From Aotearoamyces nothofagi (taxonomy: Eukaryota > Ascomycota > Leotiomycetes > Leotiales > Tympanidaceae), in the NCBI GenBank assembly GCA_015345905.1, contig JADDTR010000001.1, positions 1,054,001 to 1,118,000 on the forward strand: a DNA stretch of 64,000 nt. Direction: 5' to 3'. Numbering within the stretch: position 1 is the stretch's first letter; each line of letters begins with the position of its first letter. Shown here in pieces: positions 1-10,989 of this stretch. The translations under genes were made by a program, and so were the position numbers. A model generated the notes under the pieces. The model saw only the letters and a program-made list of their open reading frames with translations, made no database searches and was not told the DNA's origin.

Positions 1-273
1 CTCAAGTGAATCGACAAGATATAAAGTATAAACAGAGGGGCATATGTTGGGAGCTGCATAATAATATGCCACGATATAAATACATCTGTTCTTATTTTTA
101 AGCATAAGCCCAGCCATATTCAAAGCACATAGAAGCCATAACCACCAGCACAGTGGTCTGGTAGCTCCCATACGTTCCAAGAGCATGCCCTGCCATTTAT
201 ATCCAAACCCATCACGCCGGCCTCCCATATTGCATATTCATCTATGAAATCATGTACATATTCAAGTACTTAT

Positions 274-1692
274 CTATGCCCATGCGCCGACGATAGCCAT
301 TAAAGCTGCTCCTGCAATAACTGCTATATATGCATGCAATCTCCTCTTCCCATTCAGTGTGCTATAGCTCTTGTCGCTCAAGAAATCCTCTGAAAGCAGT
401 TGCACAAGTCCTGCAAACAGAAGCAGTCCGCTGCTGATTGCATTCATGATGCCAACCATAAGAAGTCCAGTCTCACTTAGAGGATCATACATGCTATGTA
501 GCGCAAGACCTATTGCCTGTCCAACGGGTGTCGTAGCCCCATATGCAAGAATCATAATCCAAGGTCTAGGAGAAGACTTAGGGAAATCAATAGCTGCGAT
601 GCGTGAACCGAGAGCCAATCCTTCAAACGTTTGATGGAAAGAGATCGCAATCAAGAAGATAACAAAAGGTGCGCCAGTTGCCACTGAGATAGCCATGCCA
701 ATGAAGACTGAATGGAATAGAATTCCTGCTTCCAAAAGAAGGCATTGAAGTAAAAGTCGCTTTTGTTCTTCCTGGTCCGGTTGACTAGGAGCGCTTTCGA
801 GATCGCCCAGTGACGACTCCAATTCCTCAAAATCAAGATCAGAGTCATCGTTATCTTCCTCGTCGAGTGATTTCTGGTTGCCCGTGGGCAGCTGTGTAGA
901 TTCAGGCAAAGGCGAGGCGCCATTAACCAAGCCTTCCAAAAATTCTGCACGTTCCAATGCACTATCACTTGGTCGATGGTTGACACTCAGCCTTCCCTGT
1001 CTAAATTGTTTAGGCTTTCTCAGAGACACAACCCCATTCTTTATGTGTTCATGCGGCTTTGTGTGTTCATGTGTATCGCAGTCTTCCGTAGGTACTGGAT
1101 CCCATGACTCCCCGTGACAGTGTGAATGCCCAGCACCCCTTGAACGCAGAAATTGCTCGATCCCGACAACAAGCAAGACTGAAGTCATTGCAATCACCCC
1201 GGCCATTGGCTGGTATCCCTTACGCCAGAACCATGCCAAACATGGGTCAGTGAGCGACATGAACGCTGTTGGCAGGAGGTGAACGAAAGCTGTCGCTATG
1301 AGGACTCCAGTGCCGAAGTGCTGGGACAGAAATATTATTCTTGAAGGCGCTGAATTTTTCGAAGATCTTCGTGAGATCAGAGGGAATGCGCATGCTGCTA
1401 CTAATTAGCTTCATGTTTGTTACCCCGAACGAAGGGGGTTTCTACCAATAGTACTCAAGGAGAGGATGAGGATGAGTGCAAAGACATGCGCTGGAGTGTT
1501 ATATGAGCCTTGCTGGCTAGATCCGCATTTCGGCTTCGTGATATCATCTTGTCGTCTCTCCAACTCAGCTTGAAGGGCCGACGATGAAAGGCTGATCAAC
1601 GACGCAGCTATTAGGGTATCAGCAACAGTCTTTCACAGAACACACTGAACAGGAATATATATACCTCTGCCTGTGAGGTCATGAGCAACCAT
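274..1692 (-). CDS. ZIP-family zinc/iron transporter
   Basis: Polytopic plasma-membrane carrier expected to import Zn2+ or Fe2+. Model: three exons on the minus strand (1692-1665, 1607-1446, 1400-274) joined by 57- and 45-nt introns, giving 438 residues. The long 3' exon alone starts at SLTDPC (about residue 111) and lacks the first membrane segments; the upstream exons restore the conserved stretch from the AACAFPL helix through QHFGTGVLIATAFVHLLP. A His-rich cytosolic loop (GHSHCH, HEHTKPHEH) lies near residues 150-185. The metal-site helices carry HSVFIG and HQTFEG motifs typical of ZIP proteins. The protein ends just after the last helix, normal for the family. Substrate choice cannot be read from sequence. 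Exact splice sites are inferred from frame and consensus. Confidence 0.88.
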
Positions 1693-2390
1693 GGTTTTTA
1701 GATTGTTGACAGTTCCTCGGCAGACCGCAGAATCATCGTTATTGTATATGGAAACGCCTTGAACCAGAATCGAAGCCTTTGTGTCCTCGGCCTTGTTGTA
1801 ACGCTAGCGTATGTAATTCGGAAACGGTTGACTACAACGTTCTTAGTGTTTGCCGAACTTCTACCGAGTTGTTGTGGTCTGTCTTCGGAATTTCAGACTT
1901 GCCACACGTAATCTAGGTGGACTCGCAATTACCGAACCCCTTTCAACTTCAAGATGCAATGACTGTGCTACTTCATATTCCTTTTGCCCCTTATATTTAT
2001 ACGGAAAGAAACATGTCTTATACATATTCAAGAATATATAAGAAAATCGCATCTCAGACAAGCGCAAAAGAATTCTACAATGATAAAAATGATAAAAGGC
2101 TCATCAAGCAAGGTATCTCCATCGCATCTCCCTGACCCAAGAATGGTATCATGTGAGAAGAAATTGGAAGGCATTTTTATAGGGATTGTAGCTCGCATGT
2201 TCTCCTTTCCTTCTCTCAGCTGTTGAGTAACTAAGAGTTGGGACTGCATTGTGTTTATATGTCAATAACACATTTTTAATGAGGATCTATAGACAAAGAG
2301 GATAAAGGTCATTTGAAATTATTTGGAATCCATATGTAAAGTCTACGTATATTTGTATATCTACAGTTCACTGTATAATTGTCTTACTCA
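1693..2390. other. Intergenic, ZIP promoter / amidase 3' side
   Basis: The ZIP gene starts at the left edge and the amidase ends at the right edge, both reading leftward. The stretch is AT-rich with only short, mutually overlapping ORFs and no recognisable protein motif. I see no gene here. Confidence 0.6.
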
Positions 2391-4316
2391 CTATTTTTTC
2401 AATATGGCCTCGATTTCCTTGAGGATTCCAATACATTTTTCCTCTCTAAGCCTCTTGCATATCACTTGTATACCAACCGGAGCATCTTTGAACACCTCAG
2501 GTGACGTATCTGCAAGGAATTCTTAGCATTAGGATTCTCAATTCCATGGATTTTCATACTTACATAACTCTTTCATCTCCTTATCTCCAAGGTCATATGG
2601 GAACCTTACAGGTTCAATCCTCTCGTAAGGCTCAGCCTCATACCACTCTTTACTTGCAACATCTAGCGTCGGGTCCACCGTCATAACCGGAATCGAACCC
2701 GTGACACAATCCAGCATATTATATATAGTAGCATATGAGTTGCTAATATACTTCCCATGTGGATTTGCTGGATGCGCTACTGCTGGTGCCAGAATTCCAT
2801 CAAGTTGATACTCCTGCCAAATAGCTTCATATTCCCCAGTTAGTCCGCTACGAACAATATGGTTGGCAAATACTTCTTCAGCAGTTAAAGCTGAGGCTTC
2901 TGAACCGAAAGCTACACGTGGAATTACTGGCTCGCCTGATGCGTTGACGTGTTTCATCATGGTTCGGCCACCGTCCTGAACGTTTGAGAGCATGGTGCAG
3001 GATTGACCTCGGCGATGAATGGAGAAGATCGTGGATTGAGGGAGTGGGATGACTGTATGGCCTTCTTTGCGGAGGGCATCTACCACGATCTGCAATGCGC
3101 GCTGGAACTAATGAGCAAGAAACCAGACATAACAGACAGATAAATAAACCTACAGTGACGGGAGGTGTAGGATTCACAATACCATCATCCCAAATGACAC
3201 CGAAAACAAGCTTTTTTGTCGCTCGTTCAGCCTCTCCGGTCTTCCAAGCCATAGGTATAACACTCTGGTCGAAATTCCACGGCTTGCTGATAAGCTGTGC
3301 TTGGAGCCATATCTCAAGTCCAGATACGGACTTGGCCAATGGCCCTAAGCCAGCGTTAACAGACTCTGAGCCACTTTGCGGCATACTAATCCCAGCTGCA
3401 GGCATTCTTCCTCTAGACGTCTTCAGTGACCCTACTCATGATCAGCTAACTCCCAACACACAATGGAGTAGTATTCTTACAAAGTCCACAAAACGCAGCT
3501 GGAAACCTAAGACTACCGCCACCATCCGCTCCTGTACCAAGAATACTGCCATTCGCAGCTACAAGAGCCGATTCACCACCAGTTGACCCACCGGATGAAA
3601 GCTTCAGGTTGTAGGGATTCTTGATGGTCCCAAAGATGTTGTTGATGGACTCCACCATCTGGACTCCCTGAGAACAGCCTGTCTTTACATAAATAATGCC
3701 GCCCGTTAAGAGGATGTTTTTTCCTGTGCTTGAGGTTTTTGGTGCACGATATGGGAGCCACGAGACAAGTCCTGCGTTTGAATTCACGCCTTCAATATCG
3801 AATGAATCCTGTAATCATGAGCTTCCTAGATACCCATACAAGATGGAAGTGGCTTATCACCTTTAGTGATACGGGCAAGCCGTGGAGAATTCCCACTGTC
3901 TTTCCTTCTCTTTCTAGTATCTCATCTAACTCACGGGCTCTCTTCAATGCAGCATCGTACATGATCTCTGTCAAACAACTAGTACACTGCTGCGCAATGC
4001 TCGCACGTTTGCAAAATGCATCTACGACTTGTACTGCAGTATACATCTTGATAGCAATACGTTCAAGCAGCACGGCTGCATCATCAATAGTAGTAATCTC
4101 TATGTCTAAGACGCTCAAAACCCCGCTCTTGAGGACTGCTGGGTCGTTAGGAAGGAGTTCCGACTTCGCTGCTAGGGCAGCAAGTGGAGGTGGGAGAAGA
4201 TGAGATTTAGGCATGCTGTCGAAGAGTGATTGCCGTTTGGCAGCGGCAGCTGCGTGCCAGTCATCGATCTGGTATGGAGGCCCTGCTGCTGACATTGAAT
4301 CGTGTATTTTGGACAT
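2391..4316 (-). CDS. Amidase-signature family hydrolase
   Basis: Predicted amide hydrolase of the amidase signature (AS) family, like fungal general amidases and FAAH. Five exons on the minus strand (4316-3861, 3808-3481, 3431-3154, 3101-2564, 2509-2391) with introns of 49-54 nt give 572 residues. The catalytic triad is visible: Lys152 in LPVSLK, cis-Ser227 in SSGGSTGGE and nucleophile Ser251 in GGGSLRFP. The spacings of 75 and 24 residues match those I know for FAAH, which strongly supports the splicing. The C-terminal exon encodes the conserved APVGIQVI segment. I chose the ATG at 4316 rather than an in-frame upstream one because the peptide before it is unlike the family. No signal peptide is seen, so it is probably cytosolic. 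Substrate is unknown. Confidence 0.9.
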
Positions 4317-5145
4317 GATGGCCTTTCCAATTGCAAGATGTTCTGGATCTAAGATAGATAACCCACATCTTCGGCATATGCACAATGCCAAAGCCAAATC
4401 AACACCTGTGGATACTTCAAAGGACGGGCCGCACGCTTTGGTGGGGCACTGGCTGGTGATACTGTAGGGTCCCCTATTGCATGCTAACCTTGCCCGAGCC
4501 CGTCCGCTATATCGATCGGCCTAATCATGTGACTTTGTAGATAGCAGTTTTGATGTATAGAACGAGTACAACGATCACTAGCACTTGGAGACTTGGATTA
4601 TTCTTTTTGTAATTGGCGAGTAGCTTTTTGGCACGATTTGAAATTTGAAGCTGTAGAAAAATATATTATTCTATAAACCTGCTCACCAATAAATTGGTGA
4701 GCAGCTTTAGCTTTTCTGCTTGATTTGAAGATGGATCATGGAGGCAGTGGAAAAATATATCATATAAATCGACTCAGCCATTTATCGGGGAGAGGTTTGA
4801 CAAATCAATCCCTAAATTCCTCAGGAGGAAATTCAAATATCAACGACGTCACGACTCGGTATTTGGAATCCGCCCAAGTCTTTTGTCAAAATCCATGGCT
4901 CCAATGACGCCACACAAAAGGCACGCTAAGATAGCAACTCCCGCTCTATCAGCACCAAAATATATAAATCCCACCACAAGACCCCTCTAAAAGCCTTGCG
5001 CAATTCAAAACAATTACAATCAGCACCCTTCATAGCCTAAATTCTGCCCCGAAGACGTTGGAATAACACTCGATAGCTTGAGAAAAGACTCCCAACGGTT
5101 ATATAGGCATATTAGCCCTGCGTGAACTCTTTTGATACCATCCTC
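4317..5145. promoter_or_regulatory. Divergent promoter region, amidase / msrA
   Basis: Shared 5' region of two divergently transcribed genes. It is AT-rich, with a TATATAAA-like box near 4970, about 175 nt before the msrA start. It also contains a diverged tandem duplication described separately. No ORF here has recognisable protein features. Confidence 0.5.
4621..4792. repeat. Diverged ~85-bp tandem duplication with perfect hairpin
   Basis: Two successive copies begin with TAGCTTTT...GATTTGAA, continue through a GAAAAATATAT block and TATAAA, and end in an inverted repeat. Copy 1 spans about 4621-4704 and copy 2 about 4708-4792. Copy 1 ends in a perfect 12-bp inverted repeat (CTGCTCACCAAT and its complement) with a 2-nt loop at 4679-4704. 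Copy 2 keeps only a decayed form of it. Confidence 0.6.
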
Positions 5146-5884
5146 ATGGCTGCTACTATGCCGACTTTCATGTCGCGGCTCTTGCGCCCCTTCAGCTCCT
5201 CGACGAGAATGGCCGCGAGTGCTGAATCTGTGGCAGTTGTTGCACCGGAAGGTGCAGCGAAGGCGACGGTTGCCGCGGGTTGTTTCTGGGGCGTGGAGCA
5301 TGTGTACCGGAAGACGTTTATTGGAAAGGGTCTCTACGATGCGCGCGTTGGGTATATTGGTGGTGATACCAAGAACCCGAGTTACAAATCAGTTTGCTCT
5401 GGTCGTACTGGTCGTGAGTTCTGCCTTCGATCCTATCACCCCTTTGACGCTCTCAGTCGTCTTTAGAACTCAATTGAGATTCGAGGCGGGACTGCCGCGG
5501 TCATAGAAACATACTGACACCCGCAAAGACGCAGAAGCCCTTCAAGTAATCTATGACCCGAAGCAAATCACCTACCGTGAACTCATCGAGTTTTTCTACA
5601 AGATGCACGATCCTACGACTCACGATCGGCAGGGTCCAGACGCTGGAACGCAGTACCGCTCCGGTATCTTCTACCATGATGCCGAGCAGGAGAAGATCGC
5701 AAGAGAAGTCACCAAATTAGCGAATGAGAAATGGTGGAAGGGTCAGATTGTTACGGAGATTTTACCGGCGGGTGAATGGTGGGACGCTGAGGCATATCAT
5801 CAGAAATACTTGGAGCCTGGAAATAACCCAGACGGATATGAATGTCCAACTCACTTCTTGAGGAGCTTCCCTCCTCTTGAATAG
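5146..5884 (+). CDS. MXR1: Peptide methionine sulfoxide reductase A
   Basis: Reduces methionine-S-sulfoxide in proteins and free methionine, using thioredoxin, as part of oxidative-damage repair. Two exons, 5146-5413 and 5529-5884, joined across a 115-nt intron with a GTGAGT donor, give 207 residues. The catalytic motif GCFWG sits at residues 45-49 with Cys46 as nucleophile. The family signatures [25 protein letters not shown] (across the junction), the [16 protein letters not shown] region and TQYRSGIF follow. The first ~30 residues ([22 protein letters not shown]) are basic and Ser-rich, so a mitochondrial form is possible. Met22 could start a cytosolic form. The start was chosen as the first in-frame ATG. 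Confidence 0.95.
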
Positions 5885-6214
5885 TCGTCTGCAATCGTTG
5901 GTGTAAGATAGTGAAGAAAGCGAAATTACCATAAGCAAGGTTCCTGTTAGTTGTCGGTGGGAGCTTTTCATTTGGGTAGCTGCCCACTGTACGATACGTC
6001 ACGAAATAAATAATAAAAATAGTTTTGTGCAGGTTTTTCATTTTGATCTATCGACATGTACATATTTAGTCGAGTTGTGACAGTGACAACGTGCAAGTAT
6101 TAAAGACTGCAATGAATCCAGCGTTGACGAAAAAAGGCAACCTGCCATAGAAGTCCTCAAATTCCTCTGTAATGGATCAACCAGTTACTCGCAAACACAG
6201 TAATGTAATCCATA
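5885..6214. other. Convergent 3' intergenic region
   Basis: Short space between the msrA stop and the stop of the leftward nuclear-protein gene. It is AT-rich with AATAAA-like signals near 6006 and holds no gene that I can see. Confidence 0.6.
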
Positions 6215-9200
6215 CTACTCCTCAAATTCTTCGTCTTCGTCGCCAGCCTCAATAGCCATAGCCTCCCTTAGATTCATGACTGGTTTTCTGACTCGCTTGC
6301 CCAAGAGGATCGGACTTTGAGGGCTTGCAAGAGCTTGATAGCGGTCATACTCGCTGGCAAATTGTTGATTGATCTCCTGATCAATGTCCTCAGTCTCATT
6401 ATTCACCTCATCTTCTTCTTCATCATCTTCATCGTCGTCGCTCTTTCCGAGCTTTGAGAAACTCTGCGAAGCTTTCAATGCAGCAGGGCGGCGACCACGT
6501 TTGCCAAAAGCAGGAGAGCCTAATGGGGATGTCAATTGCTGAAAGCGCTCATACTCTGATAGCTTGCGGCCCTCAGTAAAAGGCGGGATGCCAGTAGCAC
6601 TGAAGTCAGACTCAGTATCGTTAGTACCATCAGTGAGGTCGTCCATAGGGCGACGAGGCTGAGCAGAGTTGGCAGGCTTCTTGCCAGATTTGGAGGATAC
6701 CTTAGCCTTACTTGTTGCTGTGGGGTCGAGGGCTCCGGCTGCCTTGAGTGCTGCTCTGTTAGCTTTCTTCGTCGCCATCACTCTGTCCGTAGCACCAGTA
6801 GCCCAGCGAGCTGATATCATTAGTTTGATCGGCATTTCTTCCTAGAAGTTTCATACTTGCCTTTTGTAATCTCGCTCATTTTTGCTGGTTTTGCTGCTCT
6901 GGCGGCCTCTTTTGCTTTAGTTGCGGCATCTACCTCGGAGTCGAATTCTGGTTCATCAACTTCAACCTTGGCTGTTTGATTATCTGCTTCTGCACCAGCT
7001 TCAACATTGGTTGTCTGATCATCGAGTGCCGTGTCACTAGCAACCTCAGGAACAGTTACTGGTGGCGAAACTGGAACCGTAGTGTGTTTTCGAGGACGAC
7101 TACTCTTGCTCTTCTTCGATGGCTGCGCAGCTGCTTCTTGGGAGGCAACCTGAGTATCATCAACGGGACCGGCTTGGACGGTGATCTTAGATGAACGCAC
7201 ACCTCGGCGCTTTTTGACGGCTGGCTGTTCTGTAGCATCTTCGTCATCTTCGGGTTCGAGCATGCCTCTAGAGACATTACCCGACTCGTGACGTCGCTTT
7301 TTAGACTCGGAGAGACCAGAAAGTGACTCTTGATTGATTGAACTATCTGATGCATTTTCATTGACTGAAGTAGGAATCGGTGTAGTCATCTTGCGACTTG
7401 ATCGGCTGGACTGTCTTTCGCTTCCTCGAGATGATAATGCAGCTGAAGTCTGACGTCGAATTCTACCAGAGGTGCGAGTCTGAACAGACTGGCTAGAATG
7501 TTCCGCCTGTGTCACACTCATATTGTCCCAATTATCTCTAGTTTGTTCGGACCCAGTAGGTACTTGGGCATCAACTTCAGATTTAATACGACGTGAACCT
7601 TTGCCCTTTGCAGGGGTTTGATCATTACCTGGGATTGCTTCACCTGATGGCCCAGCTAAAATATCGGTTGATGCCTCAGTCTGTGCTTCAATAGATGCTG
7701 CGGGTTTCTTGACGCGCTTTCCGAATCCAATTTTTATCTTCGTCACTTTCTTCTGTGAGGTCGAGCTCTTCGAGGGTTGCTCCTCGTTATCTGGAGTCAA
7801 CCGATTGTAACTACCTTCCGCTGAGGGCTTTGAAACAAGTGCCGGTAATATAGGGTGACCGCCGCGCTTCTTCTTTGGAGGTAGAGCTTCAGCTTCAGAC
7901 TCTACTTCATCTTCGACTTCTGCCTCGGATCCTCCTGTAGGATTGTCGGCGACGTGATCCTCTCCAACCCGTTTACGCTTCCGAGCTCCCTTAGTGGTGG
8001 TAGTATGTGTCGACGTGGATCCACTGCCATGGGCTGGATCAGAGTTTGTAGTCCCATCCGGAGTCTTTGACACACTGTTTGTGACACTGTTCTTCCGGTA
8101 TCTGCCAATCTTTGGAGGAGGTAGACCTAGAGCCTCAGCTTCTCTCTTCGCTGCCCATCTCTTCAGCATGTTCTGAGAAGCGGCAGTTTTACCCTTCTCC
8201 TTAGGGATCTTCTTTCCATCTTGAGATATCTCAGGAGCTGACGCCTGCGAAGGTGCCTCTTCCTTCTTAATCTTCTGCGTCTTTGATCCAGCTAGACTAC
8301 CAGATACGCCCTTTGCCTTCCGCTCAGCCCATCTCTCTAGCATAACCTGCCTCGACTTCTCTCTTCTGGTACCATCGTCATTTGCCCAAGCGGCGAGCTG
8401 ATTCTTGCGTGAGCGTTCAGACTTAAGTTTTGATTTAGATGTTTCAAGATCATCATCGGTAGCCACGCCGTCCGCTGGTACCATTCCATCGCTTGACTGC
8501 TCAGCAGCAGCAGCAGCAGCAGCTCGTGCCTGAAGATTCTTTCTGCGCGTCTCCCAGCCTTTTTGATAGTTCTTCTTGTGGTCGTTGTCATTAGTACCCT
8601 CGGGGTTAGTATCAGGCGTTCTCTCTTGACCTTCAAATCTAGTACTGTCACCTTTTCTGGCTTTGCGCTTGATCCATCCTTGCTTTCCTCCCACGCTTCG
8701 TTTGGAGGACTTCGCATCGGTCTCAGCAGCATCATGTGAGTCGTCAGGGTCATCATCCATATTCAAGGCATCACCAGATGATTTGTAGGTAGCCTTGGAT
8801 TTATGAGGTAACGCATACTCTAAGTCAGAGGTGTTGTGACGTCTCCGACCTCTGCCAGAATATTCAACATCATGGCCGTCGGTGGATAGACCGGTTTCGG
8901 CGGAGGAAGATGTTCCTGGCCTAGAGTCATAACCGTAGTGACCTGACTCTTCATCCCATTGCTCAGTAGACTGGATCATGGTGTTTGCACCTTCCATACC
9001 GTTAAGATTGTGGCGGTGTCCAGACTCACCATACTCAAGCTGAAGTTCTTGAAGTCTTGATGGACCCGGTTTTCCTGCGGTTTTTGCATTGACAGGAGGA
9101 CGTCCGATTCTTTTGCCGGAAGGAAACGTCTTGAAGTATTGAGATTGGTCAGGAGCTTCTGAAGTAAGACGAGATGATGGATATCTAGTGCGAGAACCTC

Positions 9201-10357
9201 GACCTCCTTCTGTTGCGGCGTCCACAGAGTCATCACGGAACCTTTGGCCTCTAGCACGTCGCGGTCGCATACCATCAGCATCAGTTTCAGGGCTGCTGAG
9301 TTCAGCTTCAACCCGCTTCTGTGTTGGGACACGCTGACGAAGGTGGCGGGCATTAGGATCTGAATCTTCAACGATGCGTTGCTTGATCGGATTCTGTCTG
9401 CCTAGTAACGCTTGGTGTGGATTCCACTCATACCCATACGCATAGGATTCGAGCTGATCTTGGAAACCAATCCCAATCATACTTGCCTTGGGCACTCTTG
9501 GGTTGTTCAAGAGACGAGTCTTTTCCCACTCCTCTCTCTCTTTTTCTTTTTCTTTACCAGAGCCAGTTGCATGCGTTTGGGCGCCTTTGACGTAGACCTC
9601 GAGTTCCATCCACTCGTCCTGCCAAGCGACCAGAGTCTTTTGCGCATTTGCAATGCGATGGTAAAGTTGATCATATGGCATATCTTCATGATCCTCGAGA
9701 GTCTCAGCAAATTTCTGAACGTCAGTGATCCGAGCTAGCCTAATTGATGGAAGATTGTCTTTCTCTCCATCAGCTTCTGAGTCGCTACGCTCAGGATAAA
9801 GAGTGATTTCACCCCGGACATAGGAAGTAGGTAAATCCATTTCTGTCCGAGTTGGAGAAGCAGGTGGGGAAGAAAGATTGCTAGATGTGCTCTCATCATC
9901 ACTTTCCATAATGATAGGCCGAACAGCGCATGCTTCGGCGTGATCACGAAAGTCCTGGACCGCGTTAGCAGAGTTCCGCGATAATATAAAAGTCTGGAAG
10001 AAATGAGGTGATTCGTAGAATTTATAGGAAAAAAAGTGTAGGAAGTGAAAGAGCGTGATGACATACCTTGAAACTCATTTGGCGAAATGTAATCTCGCAT
10101 TGAGAGCACGTACGTTCAATTTCGACCGGGGCGGGCTCTGTATCTTCCGCGACAGATGAATTAACGACCGGAGTCGTGGAGATAATGGCTGAGCCATTTT
10201 GCTCATTGCTGCCAGCATTGGGGGCAGCGACAGCCTCGAGCTTCGTATTTCCCGTGACCTGCACAGGCGAAGGCGAGCGAGAAGGAGATGGCGTTACATG
10301 TGGTTGGGGCTCTGGCTCAGGAAGAACCAAAACCGGGCGGGTCTTAACTCGCCCCAT
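6215..10357 (-). CDS. Large basic Ser/Arg/Lys-rich nuclear protein of unknown function
   Basis: I do not recognise the family. Three exons (10357-10067, 9993-6861, 6810-6215) give 1339 residues. The exon 2/3 intron uses a GC-AG donor (AAAAG|GCAAGT) and restores frame exactly. An N-terminal Cys-x2-Cys followed by His-x3-Cys (about residues 82-120, across intron 1) may form a small zinc site. Near residues 190-300 lies a globular-looking Trp/Tyr-rich segment. The rest is highly charged and disordered, with an AT-hook-like GKRIGRPP near residue 389. Trp-centred basic repeats (KGWETRRKN, MLERWAERKAK, MLKRWAAKRE) fall near 570-710, and GKRVRKP-type repeats near 855, 1247 and 1313. The last two repeat units share Y-[ED]-R-[FY]-Q-x-L-x-SP before the GKR core. 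Composition suggests a chromatin-associated role, but that is inference only. Confidence 0.8.
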
Positions 10358-10989
10358 GATGGAGAATTTGAGAAGTGTGAATTAATTAGATCCACAAATG
10401 AATTTGCGGTGATGGTGGAGATTGAGGTGAACGGCAAGGGGAGGGGCGTGATGGTATGTATCTCTACGAGGCCTGCTGTAGAGAACCGGCGAGATGAGCT
10501 TTCGCTGTGCAGAAAAAAGAGTAAGTGGACAAGTGAAAGTAGTGATGTGCGGTGGATGGAGAAGGTTGCGATGAAGCGAGCTTTATTATCGAAAGACGCC
10601 GGCGATGACAATAGAGCTGCTTTATCTTGTTGATGGAATATCAAAAGATGCCAGGTCTATTGTCCGCGAGGTATTGTCCAGGCAAAGTGAGAGTGAGAGT
10701 AACGAGAGTGAGAGCGAGAGTGAGAGGCCCTTGCAAGGTGTCGGCAGCAAAAGTTGGAGGAGGGCCCGATTCGGCAAGGCTGCGGACCCTCGAGCGGCCG
10801 GCCCAATCAGCCCGCAGCACGCTTTCGCTTAAACTGCCGCGCGCTATTTACGTCGGATACAGGCGCATGTGTGGGCACGCCTTGCTGCATGGAGATTCAG
10901 ACCTGAATGCTTCAGTGACGCGAGCTGTCATTGTCTACTACACTCAACCACGCCTGCACGCACCGCAATAGCAGCTTCCAACCACAGCC
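10358..10989. promoter_or_regulatory. Divergent promoter, nuclear protein / MTC1
   Basis: Shared upstream region of two divergent genes. It holds a short GAGAGTGA-type purine repeat at about 10686-10724 and a GC-rich block around 10740-10860. No coding features are seen. Confidence 0.5.

Noticed and set aside
2670-2705. tRNA B-box-like sequence on the minus strand (GGTTCGATTCC)
   Set aside because: It lies inside the amidase coding exon (CVTGSIPVM), no matching A-box or cloverleaf can be drawn around it, so it is chance.
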